A stretch of DNA of 64,000 nucleotides from Rebecca billardiae RCC1528 (Eukaryota; Haptophyta), in assembly GCA_965240325.2 (NCBI GenBank), contig OZ260671.1, forward strand, positions 1 to 64,000, in the 5' to 3' direction. This document shows, in pieces, positions 57,477-64,000 of this stretch; the stretch's first letter is position 1, and every line of letters starts with the position of its first letter. The translations under genes were made by a program, and so were the position numbers. The notes under the pieces are model-generated. The model worked only from the letters and a program-made list of their open reading frames with translations. It was not told the origin of the DNA and did not search any database.

Positions 57477-59957
57477 ATGTTTGAAAGATTCACAGAAAAA
57501 GCGATTAAAGTTATTATGCTAGCGCAAGAGGAATCACGCAGGCTGGGCCATAACTTTGTCGGTACTGAACAAATTTTATTAGGCTTAATTGGTGAAGGGA
57601 CCGGTTTAGCTTTTAAAGTTCTAAACTCAATGGGCGTTACTTTAAAAGATGCCCGCGTAGAAGTTGAAAAAATAATTGGCCGAGGCACGGGTTTTGTTGC
57701 TGTTGAAATACCTTTCACACCACGCGCAAAACGTGTATTAGAGCTTTCATTAGAGGAAGCACGCCAACTAGGTCACAACTACATTGGAACAGAGCACTTA
57801 TTGCTAGGTTTAATCCGAGAAAATGAAGGTGTTGCTGCAAGAGTTTTAGAAAACCTAGGGGTGGTTTTTTTATCAAAACTACGAACACAAGTTATTCGTT
57901 CATTAGGTGAAGCTGCTGAAGTTTCCGTTGGAAGCAGTCAAAGTCGAAGTAAAACACCTACTTTAGAAGAGTTTGGTAGTAACCTAACAGAAAAAGCTGA
58001 AGAAGGTAAGCTAGACCCAGTAGTTGGCCGTGAAAAAGAAATTGAGCGTGTAATTCAAATTTTAGGCAGAAGAACAAAAAACAATCCCATCCTTATCGGT
58101 GAACCTGGTGTTGGAAAAACGTCTATTGCAGAAGGTTTAGCACAAAGAATTATTGCAAGAGACGTACCAGATATTCTTGAAGATAAACGCGTTGTTACCT
58201 TAGATATAGGTTTACTTGTTGCTGGTACTAAATACCGCGGTGAGTTTGAGGAACGCTTAAAGAAAATTATGGAGGAAATTCGTTCAAATAGTAATGTAAT
58301 ATTAGTAATTGACGAAGTACATACATTAATCGGAGCAGGTGCTGCAGAAGGTGCAATCGACGCAGCAAATATTTTAAAGCCTGCACTAGCTCGAGGCGAA
58401 CTACAATGTATCGGAGCAACAACTTTAGAAGAATATCGCAAGCACATTGAAAAAGACGCTGCACTTGAGCGACGTTTTCAACCAGTAATGGTAGGTGAGC
58501 CTAGCGTAGACGAAACAATTGAAATCTTATTCGGATTACGTGAGCGCTATGAAAAGCACCACAAGCTAAAAATCGAAGACGATGCTGTTCGTGCAGCTGC
58601 GAAACTAGGTGATCAGTATATTGCTGACAGATTTTTACCAGATAAGGCGATCGACTTAATAGATGAAGCAGGGTCTAGAGTACGATTATTAAATTCCCAA
58701 CTACCCCCAGCTGCCAAAGAATTAGACAAAGAATTACGCGACATTCTTAAAGAAAAAGATGAGACTGTAAGAAACCAAGATTTCGAAAAAGCTGGCCAAC
58801 TTCGTGACCGCGAAATGGAAATTAAAGCACAAATAAGTTTAATTGCCCAGAATAAAGACGAAGGCGAGCAAACTGTGACAAACCGAGATGATATAAAAGT
58901 AACTGAAGAAGATATTGCTGAAATTGTAGCATCTTGGACAGGGATTCCAGTAAATAAGCTAACTAAGAGTGAATCAGAAAAGCTTATGAACATGGAAGAA
59001 ACATTACACAGCCGAATCATTGGTCAAGACGAGGCTGTAGTTGCTGTTTCACGTGCTATTAGACGAGCTCGAGTAGGTTTAAAGAGCCCGAATCGACCTA
59101 TCGCAAGTTTTATTTTCTCAGGCCCAACAGGTGTTGGTAAGACTGAGTTAACAAAAGCTCTAGCTTCATATTTCTTTGGATCTGTAGAAGCTATGGTACG
59201 ATTAGATATGTCTGAGTATATGGAGCGTCATACAGTTTCAAAGCTTATTGGTTCACCACCTGGTTATGTAGGATACAGTGAAGGGGGGCAATTAACAGAA
59301 GCTGTGCGAAGAAGACCATACAGTGTTGTACTTTTTGACGAGATCGAGAAGGCACACCCAGATGTATTTAACTTACTACTACAAATCTTTGAAGATGGTC
59401 GATTAACAGATTCGAAAGGTCGAACAATCGATTTCAAAAACACATTACTTATCCTAACATCAAACATTGGTTCAAAAGTAATTGAAAAAGGTGGTGGTGG
59501 TTTAGGTTTTGAGTTTTCTGAAGACCAAACAGAATCTCACTACAACCGTATTAAATTACTAGTAAATGAAGAATTAAAGCAATACTTTAGACCTGAGTTC
59601 TTAAACCGTTTAGATGAGATTATAGTATTCCGACAACTAACGAAGGATGAAGTAGGCCAAATTGCAGAAATTATGCTACGTGAAGTTTTTGACCGAATAG
59701 CGAAAAAAGGTATACATTTAGAAGTTACTGAAAAGTTTAAGTCAAGACTTATAGATGAAGGATTTAATCCTAGTTACGGAGCTCGACCATTACGTCGTGC
59801 TGTCCAGCGAATGCTAGAAGATAGCTTAGCAGAAGAAGTATTATCATCACGCGTAGGTGAAGGTGACACAATAGTAATTGATGCAGATGAAAATGGAAAA
59901 GCATTAATTCTAAAGAGTGGCACACAAAATGAAAATGTAAACGAACTTGTTACATAA
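57477..59957 (+). CDS. clpC: Clp protease ATPase / Hsp100 chaperone ClpC
   Basis: The 826-residue unfoldase feeds substrates to ClpP and, in plastids, acts at the import site. Two N-terminal Clp repeats (about 1-75 and 76-150), Walker A of domain 1 GEPGVGKT at 208-215, a UVR-like segment (about 420-450, [18 protein letters not shown]), and Walker A of domain 2 GPTGVGKT at 549-556 are all present. The start [20 protein letters not shown] is conserved. It could degrade tmRNA-tagged proteins. A bidirectional terminator separates it from petD. Confidence 0.99.
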   Translation: MFERFTEKAIKVIMLAQEESRRLGHNFVGTEQILLGLIGEGTGLAFKVLNSMGVTLKDARVEVEKIIGRGTGFVAVEIPFTPRAKRVLELSLEEARQLGHNYIGTEHLLLGLIRENEGVAARVLENLGVVFLSKLRTQVIRSLGEAAEVSVGSSQSRSKTPTLEEFGSNLTEKAEEGKLDPVVGREKEIERVIQILGRRTKNNPILIGEPGVGKTSIAEGLAQRIIARDVPDILEDKRVVTLDIGLLVAGTKYRGEFEERLKKIMEEIRSNSNVILVIDEVHTLIGAGAAEGAIDAANILKPALARGELQCIGATTLEEYRKHIEKDAALERRFQPVMVGEPSVDETIEILFGLRERYEKHHKLKIEDDAVRAAAKLGDQYIADRFLPDKAIDLIDEAGSRVRLLNSQLPPAAKELDKELRDILKEKDETVRNQDFEKAGQLRDREMEIKAQISLIAQNKDEGEQTVTNRDDIKVTEEDIAEIVASWTGIPVNKLTKSESEKLMNMEETLHSRIIGQDEAVVAVSRAIRRARVGLKSPNRPIASFIFSGPTGVGKTELTKALASYFFGSVEAMVRLDMSEYMERHTVSKLIGSPPGYVGYSEGGQLTEAVRRRPYSVVLFDEIEKAHPDVFNLLLQIFEDGRLTDSKGRTIDFKNTLLILTSNIGSKVIEKGGGGLGFEFSEDQTESHYNRIKLLVNEELKQYFRPEFLNRLDEIIVFRQLTKDEVGQIAEIMLREVFDRIAKKGIHLEVTEKFKSRLIDEGFNPSYGARPLRRAVQRMLEDSLAEEVLSSRVGEGDTIVIDADENGKALILKSGTQNENVNELVT

Positions 59958-59960
59958 AAA

Positions 59961-59992
59961 AAAAAAGGCTGGCCAAAAGGCCAGCCTTTTTT
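59961..59992. terminator. Bidirectional terminator between clpC and petD
   Basis: GGCTGGCC (59967-59974) and GGCCAGCC (59979-59986) form a G+C-rich 8-bp stem extended by A/T pairs, with A runs on the left and T runs on the right. It therefore works as an intrinsic terminator in both directions for the convergent clpC and petB-petD units. Confidence 0.95.
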
Positions 59993-60010
59993 ATTTATAT
60001 TGATTATTGG

Positions 60011-60493
60011 TTAAAAGAACCCTAGAGTTAGAGCTTGAGAGATAGGCATAGTTGCCCCGATACCTAACCAAATAGCAACAAAAGTACCAACGATAAATGT
60101 TAGTGAAGCAATAGGTCGGCGGAAAGGGTTTTGGAATTTATTTACGTTCTCTAGGAAAGGAACAGTAATAAGTCCTGCTGGAACAGCTGCCATACTTAGA
60201 ACCCCAAGTAACTTGTTAGGGATAACGCGTAATAAGTTAAATGTAGGGAAGAAGTACCACTCTGGAAGAATTTCTAAAGGTGTAGCAAACGGGCCAGCTT
60301 TTTCACCAAGAGCAGAAGGCTCTAATACTGAAAGGCCAACGATACAAGCGATTGTACCAAGAATAACTACTGGGAAAACGTAAAGTAGGTCATTAGGCCA
60401 TGCTGGCTCACCATAGTAGTTGTGACCCATACCTTTTGCAAGCTTAGCACGAAGCTTAGCATCTGTTAAATCTGGTTTTTTTAAGATAGACAT
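60011..60493 (-). CDS. petD: Cytochrome b6f complex subunit IV
   Basis: A 160-residue protein with three membrane helices. It begins [20 protein letters not shown] and contains the Qo-site motif PEWYF in [17 protein letters not shown]. It has no intron. It follows petB by 51 bases on the same strand. Confidence 0.99.
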   Translation of the reverse strand: MSILKKPDLTDAKLRAKLAKGMGHNYYGEPAWPNDLLYVFPVVILGTIACIVGLSVLEPSALGEKAGPFATPLEILPEWYFFPTFNLLRVIPNKLLGVLSMAAVPAGLITVPFLENVNKFQNPFRRPIASLTFIVGTFVAIWLGIGATMPISQALTLGFF

Positions 60494-60544
60494 AAGAGCT
60501 CCTTATTTAAATTTTATGTTAGGCTATATTTGCATACGCTCAAT

Positions 60545-61192
60545 TTATAGAGGTCCTGAGATACCTTGCTTTCTAATCATAAGGAAGTGCGCAAGCATAA
60601 CAACTGCTGCAAGAGCAGGAAGCACAAAAGTGTGTAAACTGTAGAAACGTGTTAAAGTTGGTTGACCAACAGCAAGACCACCACGAAGAAGTTGTACAAT
60701 AGTTCCACCAACTACTGGAACTGCGTCTGGAACACCCGTTACAATCTTACAAGCCCAGTAACCTACTTGGTCCCAAGGTAGTGAGTAACCAGTTACACCA
60801 AATGATACTGTAAGTACTGCAAGAATAACACCTGTAACCCAAGTAAGCTCACGTGGCTTTTTGAAACCACCAGTTAAGTAAACTCGGAAAACGTGTAATA
60901 ACATAGAAAGTACCATCATACTAGCTGACCAACGGTGAACAGAACGGATTAACCATCCAAAATTTACACTAGTCATTAAGTACTCAACAGAAGCGAATGC
61001 ATCAGTAACCGTAGGACGGTAGTAGAATGTCATTGCGAAACCTGTCGCTACCTGAATAATGAAGCAAACAAAAGTAATACCACCTAAGCAGTAGAAAATG
61101 TTAACGTGCGGGGGAACATATTTGCTTGAAATGTCATCTGCAATAGCTTGAATTTCAAGACGTTCTTCGAACCAATCGTAGACTTTACTCAT
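60545..61192 (-). CDS. petB: Cytochrome b6
   Basis: The 215-residue haem-binding core of the b6f complex, starting at ATG 61192 ([20 protein letters not shown]). An in-frame upstream extension to 61258 is unlike the family and I reject it. The four b-haem ligands H86, H100, H187 and H202 are present, as is C35, which carries the covalent haem ci. It has no intron. It is first of petB-petD. Confidence 0.98.
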   Translation of the reverse strand: MSKVYDWFEERLEIQAIADDISSKYVPPHVNIFYCLGGITFVCFIIQVATGFAMTFYYRPTVTDAFASVEYLMTSVNFGWLIRSVHRWSASMMVLSMLLHVFRVYLTGGFKKPRELTWVTGVILAVLTVSFGVTGYSLPWDQVGYWACKIVTGVPDAVPVVGGTIVQLLRGGLAVGQPTLTRFYSLHTFVLPALAAVVMLAHFLMIRKQGISGPL

Positions 61193-61417
61193 AATAATAT
61201 AATAATTAAATTTAGATGTAGATCTGTATATTTGTAAAAAAAAAGCACTGATAAGCAAATGAAGAAAAAATTCTTCATAAAAGAAATTCTATGTCAGTTA
61301 TTTATACGACAAAATCACCTAAATTAATTATAATTCATAATTAAGGAAAAATAAACTTGGTAAAGCGAAATAGTTTTATACCAGGATTGAATTAATAAAT
61401 AAATTGTAAAAAATAAT

Positions 61418-62413
61418 ATGAATTATTCGTTAAGCCTTCAAAATATTGCCGAGAACACAGCATTTCTATCCTTTATGGTTGGAATGGTGTTCGCGTGGGC
61501 AAGTTTAATATTTGTAAATAATAAATCTATTTTAAAGATTGACTATATCGCTAATATAATCGGCTGTACTACTTTAGCCGGTTTACTTGCGGAACGTTGG
61601 ATAACAGCACACTATTTTCCTATAAGTAACTTATACGAGTCAATGCTTTTTTTAGCATGGGGTCTAAGTTTTGGTAGTTTAGTAATAAGAAGCCAAGTAA
61701 AAACACGATTAATTAGTGCAATTGTAACACCAATTGTAACGTCTATTATAGCTTTTGCTAGCTTAATTCTACCTGAAGAAATGCAGCAACCGATTCCATT
61801 AATTCCAGCCTTAAAATCAAACTGGTTATTGATGCACGTAAGTGTAATGATGGTAAGTTATGCAACTTTATTAATCGGTTGTTTATTTGCGATAGCTTTT
61901 CTAATACTATCACAAGGAAAAGAAGTAATACTTCAAGGAAACTCATTAAATAATGTTGGTAAAAATGAACCGCAACCTGTGATGGTAATGAATTTTCAGG
62001 CGCAATCAACAAGTATAGCGATACCGCCAGAAGAAGAAAATGAAAATAGAAAAATACCAAACGAACTAAATGGGGCTGGAAATACAAAATTAATAAACCT
62101 ACTAGAAAGTTTTGATAACATAAGCTATCGATTTATTGGCTTAGGATTTCCATTTTTAACATTAGGAATTATTTCTGGTGCAGTTTGGGCAAACCAAGCC
62201 TGGGGATCTTACTGGAGCTGGGACCCGAAAGAAACATGGGCTTTAATAGCATGGCTTGTTTTTGCAACATATTTACACACTCGTATAAGCAAATCTTGGC
62301 AAGGGCGTAAACCTGCATATATTGCAACTCTAGGGTTTATTACAGTTTGGATTTGCTATTTAGGTGTAAATTTCCTGGGTAAAGGTTTACATAGCTACGG
62401 ATGGGTTTTATAA
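61418..62413 (+). CDS. ccsA: System II cytochrome c biogenesis protein CcsA (Ycf5)
   Basis: CcsA exports haem and, with Ccs1, attaches it to apocytochromes c in the lumen. The 331-residue polytopic protein has the haem-handling WWD motif WGSYWSWDPKETWALIAW near residues 264-281, with histidines in flanking loops. A hydrophilic stretch (about 165-225, rich in Q, N, P and E) separates the N- and C-terminal halves, as in red-lineage homologues. psbV, a client cytochrome, is the next gene. Confidence 0.97.
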   Translation: MNYSLSLQNIAENTAFLSFMVGMVFAWASLIFVNNKSILKIDYIANIIGCTTLAGLLAERWITAHYFPISNLYESMLFLAWGLSFGSLVIRSQVKTRLISAIVTPIVTSIIAFASLILPEEMQQPIPLIPALKSNWLLMHVSVMMVSYATLLIGCLFAIAFLILSQGKEVILQGNSLNNVGKNEPQPVMVMNFQAQSTSIAIPPEEENENRKIPNELNGAGNTKLINLLESFDNISYRFIGLGFPFLTLGIISGAVWANQAWGSYWSWDPKETWALIAWLVFATYLHTRISKSWQGRKPAYIATLGFITVWICYLGVNFLGKGLHSYGWVL

Positions 62414-62558
62414 GTAAAAAAAGCTGGTCTTACTAAAAAAGGTTAAAAATTAGTTATAATAATTGAAAGATTTCTCTTAAAAATTAAAGAATTAAATATT
62501 TTAGAACCTTATAAATTTAATTTTTTAAAAGCCCTAATTTTCTGAATAAAAAAAAACT

Positions 62559-63053
62559 ATGTCAAAAAAACACTACTTCGGTTTTATATTAGGCCTATGC
62601 GTTTCTTTCTTAAGTTACTCAACGCAACCAGCGCAAGCTGTAGAGTTAGATGAAGATATTAGAACAGTACCTCTAAACGCAAAAGGGGCAACTACTGTTT
62701 TAAGTAATGAGCAAGTTAAGCGTGGAAAGCGACTTTTCAACACTACTTGTGCAACATGTCACAACGGTGGAATTACTCGAACAAACCCTAACGTAGGTCT
62801 AGACCCTGAAGCATTAAGTTTCGCTACGCCTTCACGTGATAATATTGAAGCGCTTGTTAGTTACATGAAATCTCCAACAACTTATGACGGGTTAGAATCA
62901 ATTTCAGAGACTCACCCAAGTATTCAAAGTGCGGACATTTTCCCTAAGATGAGAACTTTAACTGACGAAGACCTTTTCGCTATTTCTGGACACATTCTAC
63001 TACAACCTAAGGTAGTTTCTGAGAAATGGGGTGGAGGAAAAATCTACTATTAA
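62559..63053 (+). CDS. psbV: Cytochrome c550 of photosystem II (PsbV)
   Basis: PsbV is an extrinsic lumenal protein that stabilises the oxygen-evolving complex in cyanobacteria and the red lineage. The 164-residue precursor has a signal peptide (about 1-27, ending AQA), then the haem-attachment motif CATCH (C64, C67, H68). The conserved region YMKSPTTYDGLESISETHPS and the ending WGGGKIYY are diagnostic. It follows ccsA, which is needed for its maturation. Confidence 0.98.
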   Translation: MSKKHYFGFILGLCVSFLSYSTQPAQAVELDEDIRTVPLNAKGATTVLSNEQVKRGKRLFNTTCATCHNGGITRTNPNVGLDPEALSFATPSRDNIEALVSYMKSPTTYDGLESISETHPSIQSADIFPKMRTLTDEDLFAISGHILLQPKVVSEKWGGGKIYY

Positions 63054-63077
63054 AACGTTGAAATTAACGTAAGCTAA

Positions 63078-63110
63078 GCCATTTTATTATAAAAAAAATG
63101 ATAAAATGGC
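63078..63110 (+). terminator. Hairpin after psbV
   Basis: GCCATTTTAT (63078-63087) and ATAAAATGGC (63101-63110) form a perfect 10-bp stem with a 13-base loop, 24 bases after the psbV stop. There is no T run, so it may act as a 3'-end stabiliser. Confidence 0.55.
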
Positions 63111-63212
63111 ATTAGGCTATCTATAGCACTACGGCCAATAAAGGAACTATATATATTACAAAAGAATAAAATTTGCCAGGAAATAAAAATTTTGCTAAAA
63201 TTCTGACATATC

Positions 63213-63219
63213 TGCGGGA

Positions 63220-63257
<38 letters not shown>

Positions 63258-63286
63258 AGTCAATGGTTCAAATCCATTTCCCGCTA
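63213..63286 (+). tRNA. trnfM-CAU: Initiator tRNA-fMet (CAU)
   Basis: GCGGGA pairs with TCCCGC while the first base pair is T-T mismatched, the mark of a bacterial initiator. The anticodon stem has GGG/CCC pairs (CGGGCTCATAACCCG), also initiator-specific. The T loop is TTCAAAT; the discriminator is A. Confidence 0.96.
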
Positions 63287-63437
63287 ATTAGTTGTATTTT
63301 ACTAGGTATTATTTTACATAATGAAAGAATTTGGTTTGAATGAAAAGCAAAATTTAAATTTTTATACTTATGAAATATAGTTTAAATAGAAAAATTTAAC
63401 TATACTTAAAATAATAAGTAAAACAATTTAAAAAGTA

Positions 63438-64000
63438 ATGACCTCAGAAACATATGAAACGTTATCTAATGACGTAGAAATGTCTTTTTCCGAACACGTT
63501 GAAGAATTTCGACAGAGGCTGTTTTTTTCGTTCGCCATGTACGTCGTAATATCTCTAGGGTGTTTCTATTTTTTAAATAGCATCGTAGATATTGTAAAAA
63601 GCCCTGCTGTTGGAGTAAAATTCTTCCAATTTGCACCGGGAGAGTACTTTTTTACTTCTATAAAATTAGTGCTATATTGCGGTCTTGTGCTAAGTAGCCC
63701 TTTATTTATTTACCAAATTGTGCTATTTTTAATACCTGGTATGACTTACCAGGAGCAGAAGATCTTAATTCCCGTTCTTTTAGCATCGTACGTATTATTT
63801 GGATTTGGTTTAATATTTTCTTATAAACTATTAATACCGAGTGCACTAAAATTCTTCTTACAATATGGAGCAAATGTTGTTGACCCGTTATGGTCGTTTG
63901 AACAATATTTTGAATTTTTTTCTTTTTTAGCATTTACTTGTGGGTTAGGTTTTCAAATCCCTATTGTTCAACTTATACTTTGCCTAACGAACGTTATTAA
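63438..64000 (+). CDS. tatC: Sec-independent translocase TatC (Ycf43), N-terminal part (runs off the window)
   Basis: TatC is the twin-arginine receptor for transport of folded proteins into the thylakoid lumen. The visible 187 residues include the conserved N-terminal FSEHVEEFRQRLFFSF (E-L-R-x-R-like motif), FAPGEYFFTSIKLVLYCGLV, SSPLFIYQIVLFLIPGMTYQEQK and the later helices. Full-length TatC is about 240-260 residues, so roughly 60-70 are missing at the right edge. With secA, secY and a secG-like gene, both export routes are encoded here. Confidence 0.96.
   Translation, partial: MTSETYETLSNDVEMSFSEHVEEFRQRLFFSFAMYVVISLGCFYFLNSIVDIVKSPAVGVKFFQFAPGEYFFTSIKLVLYCGLVLSSPLFIYQIVLFLIPGMTYQEQKILIPVLLASYVLFGFGLIFSYKLLIPSALKFFLQYGANVVDPLWSFEQYFEFFSFLAFTCGLGFQIPIVQLILCLTNVI

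Noticed and set aside
61193-61258. N-terminal extension of petB
   Set aside because: The added residues are unlike any cytochrome b6, and the internal ATG at 61192 begins the conserved [13 protein letters not shown] sequence.

Overview
This window is part of a plastid (chloroplast) genome from an alga of the red-plastid lineage. Almost all of it is recognisable plastid genes: photosystem I and II subunits, cytochrome b6f, ATP synthase, ribosomal proteins and bacterial-type RNA polymerase. It also holds the extra genes typical of red-derived plastids: psaD, psaF, psaL, secA, secY, tatC, sufB, groEL, clpC, rbcR, cbbX, ycf39, ycf66, rpoZ and a plastid tmRNA. The best taxonomic clue is rpl36 at 49341-49484. 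It encodes the alternative (YkgO-like, 'C-type') ribosomal protein L36, which is known from haptophyte and cryptophyte plastids as a replacement acquired from bacteria. The plastid is therefore most likely from a haptophyte, a cryptophyte or a related deep lineage. The sequence alone does not let me choose among these. No rRNA operon, inverted-repeat boundary, intron, mobile element or CRISPR array is visible.

Layout. 1-7.7 kb is mostly minus strand: start of psaA, psbA, chlI, petM, petN, a secG-like gene, rps14, ycf39, minD, rps18, rpl33, with psbX on plus. 7.7-12.2 kb: an unrecognised 122-residue ORF divergent from an uninterrupted chlL-chlN-chlB run (dark-operative protochlorophyllide reductase), then psbI. 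12.3-18.3 kb: secY, trnN and the ATP synthase operon atpI-H-G-F-D-A. 18.3-24.5 kb: ccs1, a Tic22-like gene (ycf80-like), psbE-F-L-J, psaI, sufB, ycf3, petG. 24.6-29.3 kb: ssrA (tmRNA), secA, rpl20, rbcR, psbY. 29.6-39.5 kb: rpoB-rpoC1-rpoC2-rps2. 39.5-48.3 kb: trnW, psbD-psbC, a truncated tRNA-like element, cbbX, psaL, groEL, rpl21-rpl27-psaD, rps16, psaJ, psaF. 48.5-54.9 kb: ycf60 (Tic20-like), then rps6-rpl36-rps13-rps11-rpoA-rps9-rpl31-rps12-rps7-tufA-rps10-rpl19. 55-64 kb: trnI, rpoZ, ycf4, petL, psaM, psbK, psbZ, ycf66, clpC, petD-petB, ccsA, psbV, trnfM and the start of tatC.

The genes form a coherent set. Photosynthetic subunits sit beside the machinery that assembles them: Ycf3 and Ycf4 for PSI, Ccs1 and CcsA for c-type cytochromes, SufB for Fe-S clusters. 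Export into and across thylakoids is covered by SecA, SecY, a SecG-like protein and TatC. Two import-translocon relatives (Tic20-like and Tic22-like) are encoded locally. Chlorophyll synthesis is covered by ChlI and the complete light-independent reductase. Carbon fixation is represented by its regulator RbcR and the Rubisco activase CbbX. The points I would look at first are the C-type rpl36, the 51-nt tRNA-like element after cbbX, the isoleucine tRNA with a long variable arm, the contiguous chlLNB cluster, the unrecognised 122-residue ORF, and minD without an adjacent minE.
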